Assembly: GCA_903871805.1 (NCBI GenBank)
Contig: CAIQIE010000197.1
Span: 1-36,433 of the forward strand
DNA: 36,433 nt
Reading direction: 5' to 3'
Origin: an uncultured Planctomycetaceae bacterium
Lineage (GTDB): Bacteria; Planctomycetota; Planctomycetia; Planctomycetales; Planctomycetaceae
Shown here: piece after piece, positions 17,648 through 27,277 of the stretch
How the letters are laid out: each line of letters starts with the position of its first letter
Numbering within the stretch: position 1 is the first letter of the stretch
Made by a program: the position numbers and the translations under genes
Notes under the pieces: model-generated
The model's input: only the letters and a program-made list of their open reading frames with translations
Database searches by the model: none
Told to the model about the DNA's origin: nothing

Positions 17648-18694
17648 TCAGGCGGCGATTTCAGCACATCCTGGGCCAGTTTCCAGTTCGCCATAGACAT
17701 AGGCCCCGCGAACGACAGCCAACTCCGGACTGGTTGTCCGAGCCACACTATACCGATGGCTCCGGGCTTCGCATTCCAGCAGGCTCGCATGCAGCATTTC
17801 CGGCAGTCCAGCCATCAGTGCTCCGCCACCCGAAACCATGACCGGTATTGCCTGAAATGGACGGAGTCCAATGTCCAACGTCTCCACTGCCCCCGTGATG
17901 GTTTCCGCGATTTTCCGAATCAGTACTCCAAACAGCCCCGACAACGCTGTCTCCTGATCATCACGCGGACTTCGCAGATTCGGATCACTCTGGATACGCC
18001 ACGACACGGCCTGGTCGGTGTCAAGAAACACCCGCCCCTCTGCGTCCCACACCTGAACACCAAACCTGCGGGCAATCTCCATGTCAACCCAGCGGGTTCC
18101 CATGGCGAAGGATTCGGTCGCAAGGACGAGACCACGTCTGGCGATACACCACGACACTGTCTCGGCTCCAATCACCACACTCACGCCCGTAAACAGGGAA
18201 TCAAGGCAGGCACCAAGCATCGCCGCTTCCGCTGCACCAATCACAATCGGTGTATATCCCTTCATCCGCACAAGTCGCGTCAGAAATTCTTCATTCAGAC
18301 CCGCGACCGCCTCTCCCTGACCAGCCCCAGGCACAGTCATCACACAGACCCCACGACGAGTGGTCAGTGGCGGAAGCATCGCCTGCGTCAACTCATAAAG
18401 AATCTGCCTCGCAGGTGCGTCACTCTGCGGAATGCGGCCCTCCGATAACAAGGGCGATGCCGGCAAGCGACTCATCCACCGCGCCCTGGCCGCGTCGTTT
18501 CCAATGACCAGCAACGCGCCTTCACACACGGCAAATGGCACACCCTGACCGAACAACGTCTTTCTGTGAACGTCTGTGTCCGGAACAATGGTGTATTCCG
18601 ACCGTGTCGAACTCAAACACAGGCGCTCCGGAGCTTCCGGATTCGGAAACAGACTTCGAATCACACTACTGCCGAAATCTATGGAACAGATCAT
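17648..18694 (-). CDS. MreB-like actin-fold protein with altered phosphate-2 motif
   Basis: A 348-aa protein with the layout of bacterial actin homologues. Phosphate-1 is at residues 3-9 (CSIDFGSS). The connect-1-like block is IGAAEAAMLGACLDS at 152-166, like MreB's EPMAAAIGA. The phosphate-2 position is VSVVIGAETVSWCIA at 171-185, and the adenosine motif is VMVSGGGALMAGLPEML at 285-301. In canonical MreB the phosphate-2 strand reads VVDIGGGTT. Here the catalytic-type Asp is Val, so nucleotide hydrolysis may be lost or slow. No membrane segment is seen. The start codon overlaps the stop of the SLBB/TM gene as ATGA, implying coupled translation and a shared job. PilM and FtsA are alternative relatives, but no pilus or septum genes are nearby. 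The role is unknown; a scaffold at the inner membrane is inferred. Confidence 0.75.
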   Translation of the reverse strand: MICSIDFGSSVIRSLFPNPEAPERLCLSSTRSEYTIVPDTDVHRKTLFGQGVPFAVCEGALLVIGNDAARARWMSRLPASPLLSEGRIPQSDAPARQILYELTQAMLPPLTTRRGVCVMTVPGAGQGEAVAGLNEEFLTRLVRMKGYTPIVIGAAEAAMLGACLDSLFTGVSVVIGAETVSWCIARRGLVLATESFAMGTRWVDMEIARRFGVQVWDAEGRVFLDTDQAVSWRIQSDPNLRSPRDDQETALSGLFGVLIRKIAETITGAVETLDIGLRPFQAIPVMVSGGGALMAGLPEMLHASLLECEARSHRYSVARTTSPELAVVRGAYVYGELETGPGCAEIAA

Positions 18695-20415
18695 GTGCCA
18701 TTTCCATCATGTCTGGATGTCACCGGCGGCGCTGAAACTCCGGAGGCCTTCGCCGCTACAGCTTCAGCCTGCAATATCCGGGACAAACGATTTTCTGCCA
18801 CATTCCCCTGAACTCGGGTACGAGACCGTTCGAAGTGCGGTGCGTTAATCGTCGTATGCTCACTGTCTGCCCGATACTGCGGAGGATTCTGAGCACGGCC
18901 ATACAGATTGAGGTCCGCCGGTAACTGAGGTGTCACGTGGTCAATCGGTACAGCATTGCGCAGCAGGTTGTCCAGTCTGCTCCGCTGCGGCGCCTGTCGT
19001 CCAGAGGTGTCTGCTGTCAATGCGGCTGGCCTCGGCGTTCCATACACTTTCGCGTATTCAGTGGCTGACTCAGGCACGTGCCCTCCGTCCACTCGATGGA
19101 ACGAGCCGACACTCGCCGCCGTTGAAGCACTCCCCCCATACGACTCAGAAACCACATTCCCGCTTCCCCGTGCGGATACCGCAGCTCCACTGACCGTTTG
19201 ATCCGAAGACTGCAGCAACGCTCCCTCTGTCTGCGTCGCCGTCGGCAGAACATTCGCCGTCACTGCAACATGGCCCTCTCGACCCCCGGCCGAACCGGTA
19301 CGCGAAACCGCCATCGCTGATGCTCGGTATGACCTGATGAACATCCAGACTCCGCCCAGCAGCAGCACCGAAATTACAATCAGATCTGTACCGTACGATC
19401 TACCAGAGGCCGCAACCGTCGGCTGAACAGCCGATGGCAGCACTCTGGTCTTCGAAGCGGTCTGTGTCTCCCGGGATTTTGCAGGGCGCAACGTGGATAA
19501 TTCACGCGGAACCGGAGAAACTCCCAACTGCTGTTCCAGAGAAACAACGACGTCCGAGGTGTCTTCCGACAACGATTCCTCCATGTCCCCCCGTTGAGGC
19601 GTTTTGGTCACTGACGTCTCGGGAACTTCAGAATCCGTCTCAGGCCGAGCCACAAGCGAATCTGTATGCATCTCCTGCGATGGCCATGACGCCATGTCCG
19701 GAACTGGTGGCACCAGACCGGCTTCACCAGGAGAAACAATCAACGGAGCGGCACCCAGCGTCGGAATCGGAGGAACCTCTGGATACCGCACGTTCGTGGA
19801 CTGTGAATTCCATTCCGAATAGGCGCTCTCCGCCGCACCTGCACTCGCCTGAATAAACCCCAGCGGCGCATCCACGGTCAATACATCACCATGCTGCACA
19901 AGGGTTGATGTACCAGCCTGCTGCAAAGATCGCTGGCCTCGCATCCGAGCGGAGATTCTGACCCGCGAGTTCACGCTGCTGTCAATTCCTAATCCCTGCA
20001 AAACGTCCCCTACAACCACTCCACTGTCTTCTATCGCAATGACCGTTGTTCCAGTTGTCGTTCGAACTGCCGCGGTCCGCGGCGCCGGCTGCTGCAGCTG
20101 ACTCAGGGCTTCCACGACAAGCACGTCCCCGTTGGCTGCATTCTCTCCCGAATCCCGGGCACTCAGCCGAATCAACTTCGTCCACTGCGATCTGGGCTGC
20201 CCATGACGAAGAACCGTTACGTTCACGGCTTCCGCCAGAGGGGAAGCGCCCGCCACCGCACTCCGTATCGTAATCGGCGTCTGCAATGCAAATTTGCCAG
20301 GACTGGCAACGTCCCCAATCACGGTCAACGTCGCCTGGGAGGCATCCTGCGCTGCGATTGTATGACAGGTCGCTGCAACGACGCAGCAGCACAGAAAATG
20401 TTTTCGCCAGTCCAT
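18691..20415 (-). CDS. SLBB-domain single-pass membrane protein
   Basis: A 574-aa protein. The ATG at 20415 is preceded by CGAGG and starts a clear signal peptide (MDWRKHFLCCCVVAATCHTIAAQ). Residues 29-105 form an SLBB domain (TVIGDVASPGKFALQ start, GDVLVVEA end), and 122-186 are a second similar unit (IEDSGVVVGDVLQGLG start, HGDVLTVDAP end). A Pro/Ser/Thr/Glu-rich linker follows. One transmembrane helix lies at about 342-362 (TDLIVISVLLLGGVWMFI) followed by RSYR, suggesting N-outside topology. The 210-residue tail is low-complexity and ends with a basic helical stretch (AENRLSRILQAEAVAAK). SLBB domains occur in Wza-type polysaccharide export, but there is no PES domain or lipobox here. A periplasm-to-cytoplasm linker working with the coupled actin-like protein is inferred. 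Confidence 0.78.
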   Translation of the reverse strand: MDWRKHFLCCCVVAATCHTIAAQDASQATLTVIGDVASPGKFALQTPITIRSAVAGASPLAEAVNVTVLRHGQPRSQWTKLIRLSARDSGENAANGDVLVVEALSQLQQPAPRTAAVRTTTGTTVIAIEDSGVVVGDVLQGLGIDSSVNSRVRISARMRGQRSLQQAGTSTLVQHGDVLTVDAPLGFIQASAGAAESAYSEWNSQSTNVRYPEVPPIPTLGAAPLIVSPGEAGLVPPVPDMASWPSQEMHTDSLVARPETDSEVPETSVTKTPQRGDMEESLSEDTSDVVVSLEQQLGVSPVPRELSTLRPAKSRETQTASKTRVLPSAVQPTVAASGRSYGTDLIVISVLLLGGVWMFIRSYRASAMAVSRTGSAGGREGHVAVTANVLPTATQTEGALLQSSDQTVSGAAVSARGSGNVVSESYGGSASTAASVGSFHRVDGGHVPESATEYAKVYGTPRPAALTADTSGRQAPQRSRLDNLLRNAVPIDHVTPQLPADLNLYGRAQNPPQYRADSEHTTINAPHFERSRTRVQGNVAENRLSRILQAEAVAAKASGVSAPPVTSRHDGNGT

Positions 20416-20696
20416 GGCAGTTATACCTCGCATCGTAACCACCAACAACACCCTGGCTCGCGGACATCAATCGGCAAAATCTGCGGGTGCTGCAGTGGGA
20501 GATTCCCCAGCGATGTTCGATCGGCATTCAGTCACTGTTAGATGATTGTTTCAGCCCTTCTGCGACATAATCGCTCGGTACAATTCGGACCTCGGGGTAC
20601 GAATCGGCATGTTTTTGCGTGGCGACCACGCACACCGGACAGCCAGATCCAGCCTGCACTCGGGCATTCCGGCAAAGGTCTCTGCCGAAACACGCG

Positions 20697-21518
20697 CTAT
20701 TGCCGCTGAAATACCTTCACCCAGTCAACACGAAACTGAGCCGGAAATTTTGTTGTGGCATCCGGGTTTCCAACAAATCCGCCCCCGACAGCAAGGTTCA
20801 GAACCAGATGAAACTGCTGATCAAATGGCGCTGGGAACCTGCCGTTTACGGAATCCCACTTCGTCTGTGTCTGCCAGACCTCGCCATCAAGCAGCCAGCG
20901 GATGACCCCCTCTTCCCACTCCAGTCCATACGTGTGGAAACCCTCAGTGAACTTTCCTGCTGGTTTTCGATACTGAGTACCTGTATGCCTGTTTTTCGGC
21001 CAGGGTTCGCCGTAGTGCAAAGTCCCCCAAAGAATGTCCGGTTCCTGACCCTTAAATTCCATAATGTCAATTTCCCCGCTGGAAGCCCATGCTCCGTAGC
21101 GTTCTTCAGTGGGCAGCATCCAGATCGCAGGCCACAGTCCCCTGCCCTCCGGAAGATTCGCTCGCACTTCAAATCGACCATACGTCCAGTCGCCGCGACG
21201 TTTCGAGCGAATACGCCCGGAGGAAAAATCCCGGACGGTGCCGGCAATGCCTGCCTTATCCGCCCGCGCTTCTATCACCAGCTGACCATTCTCTACGCGA
21301 ACATTTTCTGATCGGTCGGTGTAAATCTGAAGCTCCTGATTTCCACCACCAAAGGCATTGACTTCCATTTCCCACTTCGTGTAATCAAGCGTGGGCCCGT
21401 CGAATTCGTCACTCCAGACGAGTTTCCAATCCTGGCTGAATGCCTGCGAACTGATGCACACGAAGCACAGTCCCAAAATCTGCAGCACACTTCCACACAG
21501 TCTCAGAATTCCGCTCAT
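20697..21518 (-). CDS. Secreted GH16 beta-glucanase (laminarinase-like)
   Basis: A 273-aa family 16 glycoside hydrolase, a retaining enzyme that cuts beta-1,3(4)-glucan such as laminarin or related galactans. The signal peptide is residues 1-28. The single beta-jelly-roll begins WKLVWSDEFDGPTLDYTKWE, and the catalytic signature is GEIDIMEF with nucleophile E149, D151 and acid/base E154. Aromatic subsite residues appear in LWPAIWMLP and in HTYGLEWEEGVIRWLLDG. The ending FRVDWVKVFQ is typical. The EIDIMEF bulge (ExDxxE with an extra residue) is the laminarinase type rather than the lichenase type. There is no carbohydrate-binding module and no polysaccharide utilisation cluster around it. The ATG at 21518 has GGAAGAAAG upstream. 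Confidence 0.93.
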   Translation of the reverse strand: MSGILRLCGSVLQILGLCFVCISSQAFSQDWKLVWSDEFDGPTLDYTKWEMEVNAFGGGNQELQIYTDRSENVRVENGQLVIEARADKAGIAGTVRDFSSGRIRSKRRGDWTYGRFEVRANLPEGRGLWPAIWMLPTEERYGAWASSGEIDIMEFKGQEPDILWGTLHYGEPWPKNRHTGTQYRKPAGKFTEGFHTYGLEWEEGVIRWLLDGEVWQTQTKWDSVNGRFPAPFDQQFHLVLNLAVGGGFVGNPDATTKFPAQFRVDWVKVFQRQ

Positions 21519-21639
21519 ACAGGCTTTCTTCCGGTCGTCAATTCAGGCACTACAGCTGCCACAAACTTCACAAAGGCCGCATTGATCCAACAGAGATCCA
21601 TTGCTGTTGTCCATAGAACTTTCTGCAGACAACAATCTT

Positions 21640-22614
21640 TCAACCGTGCTTTGGCAGACCCTTGAAAAGTCTCCGATCCATCCGCGGGTTAAATGGGGTC
21701 CACGCAGAATCTGCGTTCATGTCCTCAGTGATCACGCGTGTGAATTCGTGCAACTTTGAGTCCAGCGTGTCAATGCAGTTCAGAGTAATCGCTTCCGGCG
21801 TCATCGGTACGGCAGGGCTGCCAAACTCACGTGTCCCGTGGTGACTGATAATCATGTGCTTCAAACGCAAAATCTTTTCTGTGTCCAGCGGACGACCCAG
21901 CCGCACCTCTGCCGTTACCAGCTTTTCATTCAGAATCTCAATCCCCAGATGAATATGCCCCAGAAGTTGCCCCTCATCCGTATACACAAGCGCCGGGTCC
22001 CAGCCCAGTTCCCGGATTTTTCCGATGTCGTGCAGCAGAACGCCCAGCAGTAACAGATCCCGATCCAGAGCCGGGTACAACAGGCAAATCCTGTCGGCAA
22101 CCTCTGTCATCGAAACCACATGCTCAATCAGCCCACCCATGTAGGCGTGATGCGCCTTCACGCCGGCGGGCGCCGCACAAAGTCCGTTCACCAGAGACTC
22201 GTCTTCCAGAAAACAGGTTGCCAGTGTTCCAAGGTCCGGACAGCGAATAGATGCAAGAAGCTGCTTCAATCGCAGCAGCAAGGGCCCGGCACTTGCCTGT
22301 GGCTGCATCTGAAAGTCCAATGGATCGCAGGCTGTCTCCGGAACCGAGTCGATCTGCGTGACAATCATCTGCAGACTTCCCTGAAAGACCTGCACTTTGC
22401 CACGCACCCGAACATAGTCTCCGACAGAAATCTCCTGCGCGGTGTCTTCCGAAACATTCCACATCAACCCGCTGATGACCCCCGTGCGATCTCGCAGTGT
22501 CGCCAGCAGGTACAGGTTTGCATTGCGGTTGGCCCGCAATTGCCTGTCAGCAAGCAGAAAAATCTCGTTGACGTTGTCGCCGTCCTTCAGTTCCTTCACA
22601 AACACTCGAGGCAT
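21640..22614 (-). CDS. OB-fold / HD-domain 3'-5' exoribonuclease, YhaM-like
   Basis: A 324-aa protein with an N-terminal OB-fold nucleic-acid-binding domain (residues about 12-90, NLYLLATLRDRTGVISGLMW then VRVRGKVQVFQGSLQM) and a C-terminal HD phosphohydrolase domain. The HD metal ligands are in KAHHAYMGGLIEHV (H155/H156, H165) and LLHDIGK (H195, D196), with HMIISHHG further on. This order is that of YhaM/CbfA, a 3'-5' exoribonuclease of RNA turnover. The ATG at 22614 is preferred: GGGAAGTGGA directly precedes it, and the in-frame GTG at 22629 overlaps that ribosome binding site. It is divergent from proS. Together with the RNase E/G gene it is the second RNA-decay enzyme in the window. Confidence 0.9.
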   Translation of the reverse strand: MPRVFVKELKDGDNVNEIFLLADRQLRANRNANLYLLATLRDRTGVISGLMWNVSEDTAQEISVGDYVRVRGKVQVFQGSLQMIVTQIDSVPETACDPLDFQMQPQASAGPLLLRLKQLLASIRCPDLGTLATCFLEDESLVNGLCAAPAGVKAHHAYMGGLIEHVVSMTEVADRICLLYPALDRDLLLLGVLLHDIGKIRELGWDPALVYTDEGQLLGHIHLGIEILNEKLVTAEVRLGRPLDTEKILRLKHMIISHHGTREFGSPAVPMTPEAITLNCIDTLDSKLHEFTRVITEDMNADSAWTPFNPRMDRRLFKGLPKHG

Positions 22615-23012
22615 GGATCCACTTCCCACTCAGGCATGTCCCGGACCACGCATTGTTTCCGGCGAACAATCTCCGTCCGTAACGCGGATAATAGAGGCCA
22701 TTGCCATGCGATCCCAGCCACTGACGGCCACTGACCGCAGAAACTCCGTCTTTTGCCGCATTTTCCCCGCGTTTGTTCGTTTTCCTGCCTCTCCGATACG
22801 TCCCGCTCTAACACTCCCTTCCCGCGAACCATCACTCCAGCACAGAATTCCCTCATCACGCCTCGAAATTTGTCGCCCAAAAACCGCTTTTTCCAGTTCT
22901 TCGCGTTTCTCACCAATGACAGTTGGACTACGCGATTTCGCGAATCCTGCTAAACTGCCGGTCCGTGGTTGAACTCTTTTGTTTCTTCGCCCTTCAGGAA
23001 TTCAGGTCACCT
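22615..23012. other. Divergent promoter region yhaM-like / proS
   Basis: A 398-bp spacer holding promoters in both directions. No third gene is supported; the open frames here are short and without ribosome binding sites. I did not identify a T-box or other tRNA-sensing leader upstream of proS. Confidence 0.4.
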
Positions 23013-24734
23013 ATGCGCTGGTCTCAGACGTTCATTCCGACCATGAAAGAAGTCCCGTCCGAAGCCGAAGTGCCCAGCCACCAACTGATGCTGCGCGCCG
23101 GTCTCATCCGCCAGTTGATGGCAGGCGCCTACACCTACCTGCCTCTGGGGTATCGATCTGTCCGCAAAGTCTCCGAAATTGTTCGGGAAGAAATGGATCG
23201 CGCCGGAGCAATCGAATTGTTCATGCCGGCCCTGCAGCCCATCGAAATCTTCGAACGCACCGGACGTAAAGAGGCCTTCGGCAACGTCCTCTTCAACTTC
23301 GAAGTCAAACGTGGCGATCGCAAACTCCATTTTGCCCTCGGACCAACCCACGAAGAAGTCATCACCGATCTGATGGCCAAACACATCAGCAGCTATCGAC
23401 AACTGCCCGTGACCCTGTATCAGATTCAGACCAAGTTCCGCAACGAGGAACGGCCACGCTTTGGCGTGCTTCGTACCAGCGAATTCATCATGAAGGATGC
23501 CTACAGCTTCGGTTCCTCGCTGGAACAACTGAATGCCGCCTACGATGCAATGTACAATGCCTACTGCCGCATCTTTGAACGCTGTGGGCTGAAGTATCTG
23601 CCCGTCGAAGCCGAAAGCGGCCCTATCGGCGGTGATGCGTCGCACGAGTTCATGGTGCCCGCCAGCAACGGCGAAGACTTCGTGGTGCACTGCCCCACTT
23701 GCAGCTACGCAGCCAATCAGGAACGCGCCGAAACCGGAAGAACTGCCACGCTCGTCGACCCCGTCCAGGCAGCCGCCGCACCAGTGACAGTCCCAACCCC
23801 AAATGCCGGCAGTATCGAACAGGTTAGCCGTCTGCTGAAGGCCGATCCACAGTCCTTCATCAAAACCCTGATCTACAAAGCCGACGGAAAACCCGTGGCC
23901 GTGCTGCTTCGCGGGGATCATTCCGCCAACGAAGGAAAAGTCCGCCGAGCCACCGGAGCAGCCTCCGTGGAACTGGCCGATGAAGCGACCATTCTGAAAG
24001 TTACCAACGCCCCAACCGGCTTTGCGGGACCCATCGGGCTACTATGCCCCTACGTCGTTGATCACGATGTTGCCAAAATCCCAGTGGGTATCGTCGGAGC
24101 AAATGCAAAGGATGCGCATCTCACCGGCGTTATTCCGGGAACGCATTTCGAAATTCCCCGTACGTTCGATCTGCGCAATGCCGAAACCGGTGACCCCTGC
24201 CCCAAATGCGCGGGCGCCCTCCAGATGGTCCACGGCATCGAAGTCGGACATGTCTTTAAACTCGGGACAAAGTACAGCGTCTCCATGGATGCCCGCTTTG
24301 TCGATGCCCAGGAACAGTCGCACCCCATTATCATGGGCTGCTACGGAATCGGGGTCACTCGCGTTGTGGCGTCCATCGTGGAAACCTGCCACGACGCCAA
24401 TGGTATCATCTGGCCGGTCAATGTCGCGCCGTACACCGTTCAGATCATCCCCCTGAATGTGACCGATACCGAAGTCATGAACGTGACCAACAAAATCTAC
24501 GGTGAACTGACCGCGGCCGGCATCGATGTCCTGATGGATGACCGTGATCAACGCCCAGGCTTCAAGTTCAAGGACGCTGACCTGATCGGTATCCCACTCC
24601 GAATTACCGTCGGCGGAAAAGGACTCGCCGAAGGCATCACAGAAGTCAAATGGCGCGCCTCAGCCGATACCCATAAGGTCTCGATCGCTGAAACCGTCGG
24701 CTTCGTCAAAAACCTGATCGATCAGGCCCGCTGA
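23013..24734 (+). CDS. proS: Prolyl-tRNA synthetase, bacterial type
   Basis: Class II synthetase charging tRNA-Pro. With the ATG at 23013 (AGGT upstream; family start [13 protein letters not shown]) it is 573 aa, matching bacterial-type ProS. Motif 1 lies around residues 48-75. TxE-type [11 protein letters not shown] is at 110-120, motif 2 is [18 protein letters not shown] followed by MKDAYSF, and motif 3 is [12 protein letters not shown]. Between motifs 2 and 3, residues about 210-400 form the insertion (INS) editing domain related to YbaK that deacylates Ala-tRNA-Pro. A HGTP anticodon-binding domain ends the protein ([12 protein letters not shown] ... [19 protein letters not shown]). CPTCSYAAN in the insert-proximal region is also usual. 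The gene stands alone on the plus strand between minus-strand genes. Confidence 0.97.
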   Translation: MRWSQTFIPTMKEVPSEAEVPSHQLMLRAGLIRQLMAGAYTYLPLGYRSVRKVSEIVREEMDRAGAIELFMPALQPIEIFERTGRKEAFGNVLFNFEVKRGDRKLHFALGPTHEEVITDLMAKHISSYRQLPVTLYQIQTKFRNEERPRFGVLRTSEFIMKDAYSFGSSLEQLNAAYDAMYNAYCRIFERCGLKYLPVEAESGPIGGDASHEFMVPASNGEDFVVHCPTCSYAANQERAETGRTATLVDPVQAAAAPVTVPTPNAGSIEQVSRLLKADPQSFIKTLIYKADGKPVAVLLRGDHSANEGKVRRATGAASVELADEATILKVTNAPTGFAGPIGLLCPYVVDHDVAKIPVGIVGANAKDAHLTGVIPGTHFEIPRTFDLRNAETGDPCPKCAGALQMVHGIEVGHVFKLGTKYSVSMDARFVDAQEQSHPIIMGCYGIGVTRVVASIVETCHDANGIIWPVNVAPYTVQIIPLNVTDTEVMNVTNKIYGELTAAGIDVLMDDRDQRPGFKFKDADLIGIPLRITVGGKGLAEGITEVKWRASADTHKVSIAETVGFVKNLIDQAR

Positions 24735-24790
24735 AGTTCGATCATCATCTCCACGCAGGCGGAGACCCAGGATCAGCAGCCCAATCCGTG

Positions 24791-24820
24791 ACATCATTCC
24801 CGCCCGCGCGGGAATGATGT
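24791..24820. terminator. Strong hairpin between convergent proS and 25020 gene
   Basis: A 13-bp perfect stem (24791-24803 with 24808-24820) has a 4-nt loop. Neither side carries a clean T run (CTTTAGGG on the plus side), so it may be a weak bidirectional terminator or a simple extragenic palindrome. Confidence 0.5.
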
Positions 24821-25019
24821 CTTTAGGGCTGACACAAACCGCCAGCGTTCTTCATCAGTCTGCCAGATGACCAGCGTCTGCATGTGCATGGGCAGGACAA
24901 TCCAGAGATTGTTCTGCCCGTCCGCTCGCTTTCTGCTCCGTGGTTGACGAACACTTCCCGGCGACCAGCCGTGTTCAGCTTTGCCATACCTCTGGCCCCC
25001 ACAGGCCACGAACCATCGA

Positions 25020-25352
25020 TCACAACTCGCCCTGCTCCGGCAGCCTTGCCGCTTTCTCGCTTCGAACAGAACTCACACCCCAACTGTAGGTCAATACGAA
25101 AACAATCAGCGGAAAAATCAGGATACTCAGCACCAGCACGGGATAAAATCGCTGAATCTCTCGCAGGATCAACCACCACGGAATCACCAGCATCAGCAGG
25201 ATCTCTGCGATCAGAGTCAGTCCTGATGCAAGAAGCGCTTTCAGCATGACCAGAAGATGCTCCCCCAGATGCAGTTGAGGGACAACCGGTGGTTGTTCTG
25301 AATCTGACGCGATAATCACTTGCCCGGGATCATCGTCCTCGCTCATCGTCAT
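25020..25352 (-). CDS. Small two-TM membrane protein, unknown function
   Basis: A 110-aa protein with an acidic cytoplasmic-looking start (MTMSEDDDPG). Two hydrophobic helices lie at residues about 33-58 (LLVMLKALLASGLTLIAEIL) and 69-93 (YPVLVLSILIFPLIVFVLTY), followed by a short basic tail. The start ATG overlaps the stop of the upstream secreted glycosidase-like gene as ATGA. Translation is therefore likely coupled and the two products probably work together or at least are co-expressed. No family was recognised. Confidence 0.7.
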   Translation of the reverse strand: MTMSEDDDPGQVIIASDSEQPPVVPQLHLGEHLLVMLKALLASGLTLIAEILLMLVIPWWLILREIQRFYPVLVLSILIFPLIVFVLTYSWGVSSVRSEKAARLPEQGEL

Positions 25353-27004
25353 GGCACAGCCCCCCGCAACACCGGGTCATACTGGTTCACCACGTCCGCA
25401 AAGTCCTTCAGGTTGGAATAGTCCTGCTGCCACGTGGTGTACATGACACCCTTCACGCCGGAAATCTGATGCTTGCGAACAGTCTCCAGCCAACGCCCGA
25501 TCTGCTGCGCATCCGTATCGTAGTAGCCAGCGAGTATCTGCAGATGTCCACGGTCCGCGAAAAACCTCAAACTCTCCTCACGCACCCCGAAATTCCAGTT
25601 CACAATCCAGACGTCTTTTGATAACCCCTCCCATGATCCACTCAGATCACCATTGACCAGGTAGTAGTGGTCAACCGCATTGTGATGCGGGTCAAACATG
25701 TCGCTCCAGACCAGCACACGCCTGGAACCATTCAGCGTTTTCAGATAACGCGAACAAAATCGAACATTCTCCGCGGCGACCTGACCAGGCGTCTGACCCG
25801 TGCGCCGAAAACTCTCATCCCAGCCCTGCACCCGCCATTCATCATGCGACATCATGCGGTCTGTGCCCGGAAAAATCTTCTCAACCCCGTCGGCCTGCTG
25901 CTTCAACAGGTCCCGAAACTCCGGCTCCGTGACACAGCCACACACCTGACCATCATAAATAATATGCGGATGATACCACGAAACTCGCAAACGCATTCCG
26001 TCAGGCCATGGCCCCCGCATGCGTATCCCGGGCGACTCATGCCACACGTCATATTCGCCTGCATACGGTACCGTTCCCAGTTGCGGATCACGGACCTCTT
26101 CAAAATCCTGCCCCTCGCTCAGTATCGCCAGGAGATTGTCCTCCCTGCGAACAACCAGCGGCGTTCCGTTTCTTCGCAGGACATTCAACAGACCGCATTC
26201 TTCCATCATCGCGTCCTCGATCCACATCGATCCTCCCGTCGCTCCCCACGCACCGATGTACACATGCACCTGATCGTTGCTCAGAGAATTAAAGGTGATG
26301 TGGCAGACCGTCCAGTCTTCCGTCCGCCCTACCCGTAAATTCGTGTGCGTCAGACGCCGCCCAGTAGATGGTTCAATAACGCTGATCTGCGGCTGACCCC
26401 GAAAATCCAGGGTGCGTATCCGGATGGAAACATGATAATGACGGTATGGTGATACCCGCACAGTCTTCATCACCCGACTGTTCTCGCCCCGCGGCTCCGT
26501 AACCCGCAGACTTTTTCCTTCCGGCTTCAACGTCTCATCCACAAAATCCCAGGCCTTCAGGTCCGTCACAACCGGTAACGAAACCTGCGGATCCGGAATC
26601 ACGCGCGCAGTGCCGTCTCGTACTTCAAATAATGCGTCGCGCACCGGCAACCCTTCTGCCAGATTGGGATTTTGCGACAGGAGATCGTTGGAATATCCCA
26701 CCGGAAACACCGCAGGCACCAGCTGCAGATTCAGCTCAGTCGCCACGCCGCGGATCCGCTCGATGTTGCGAAAATACCGCTCGTCCAGCTCATGAAGTCG
26801 ACTGAACTTCGAATCTGTGATCAGGATATGCGTGTAGCCAAAACCAGCGGCTTCGCGCATCAGCTTCTCCAGCCGATCTGTCTGTTCCGTAACCAGCAGA
26901 TTCGTCGGAGCATACACCCAGCGTTCCAGTGTCTGCGCGCTGCCACGTCGACTGAGCAGACAGAACATCAGAACGAAAAGTGCCACGACACAACGCCGCG
27001 CCAT
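25349..27004 (-). CDS. Secreted TIM-barrel glycosidase-like protein with jelly-roll insert
   Basis: The frame opens at 27121, but a signal peptide begins at the ATG at 27004 (MARRCVVALFVLMFCLLSRRGSAQ), giving 551 aa. A barrel-like beginning (YTHILITDSKFSRL, LQLVPAVFPVGYSNDLL) is followed by an all-beta, jelly-roll-like segment at about 150-265 (YRHYHVSIRIRTLDFRGQP). The barrel then resumes with SHDEWRVQGW (H387, D388, E389), VLVWSDMFDPHHN, and GVMYTTWQQDYSNL near the end. An adjacent Asp-Glu after His, and a WSDM strand, recall the catalytic D-E pair of GH20 beta-hexosaminidases, but overall similarity is not close enough to name a family. The ribosome binding site is weak for either start. 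It is exported, and the coupled downstream gene encodes a two-TM protein. Substrate unknown. Confidence 0.68.
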   Translation of the reverse strand: MARRCVVALFVLMFCLLSRRGSAQTLERWVYAPTNLLVTEQTDRLEKLMREAAGFGYTHILITDSKFSRLHELDERYFRNIERIRGVATELNLQLVPAVFPVGYSNDLLSQNPNLAEGLPVRDALFEVRDGTARVIPDPQVSLPVVTDLKAWDFVDETLKPEGKSLRVTEPRGENSRVMKTVRVSPYRHYHVSIRIRTLDFRGQPQISVIEPSTGRRLTHTNLRVGRTEDWTVCHITFNSLSNDQVHVYIGAWGATGGSMWIEDAMMEECGLLNVLRRNGTPLVVRREDNLLAILSEGQDFEEVRDPQLGTVPYAGEYDVWHESPGIRMRGPWPDGMRLRVSWYHPHIIYDGQVCGCVTEPEFRDLLKQQADGVEKIFPGTDRMMSHDEWRVQGWDESFRRTGQTPGQVAAENVRFCSRYLKTLNGSRRVLVWSDMFDPHHNAVDHYYLVNGDLSGSWEGLSKDVWIVNWNFGVREESLRFFADRGHLQILAGYYDTDAQQIGRWLETVRKHQISGVKGVMYTTWQQDYSNLKDFADVVNQYDPVLRGAVP

Positions 27005-27277
27005 ACCGTTCCACACTCGGGGGCTCCGATCCGAACTCGCGACAGAAAACAGCTCCCGGATCTCTGTAATCGACATGAGGATTCTCGAGGAATTCAGCCC
27101 GGAACATCCAGCGAAAACCAATCCACGCTCCGAGAATTGGCTGCTGGCGACTTCTGCCGCAGAAGCAGAAATTGTCTATCGCCGTGTCCCGCCATTCAAT
27201 CGTGTGACAGTGAATTCCACCACTGATTTCACTGAAGTCTCGAATAAAGTCCACACAGACTTTTGCCATCCACAATG

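Noticed and set aside
24794..25009. 71-codon minus-strand frame just after the two-TM gene, with a partly coding-looking end
   Set aside because: GTG start with no ribosome binding site; it runs through the 24791-24820 hairpin, which is more likely an end-of-gene structure.
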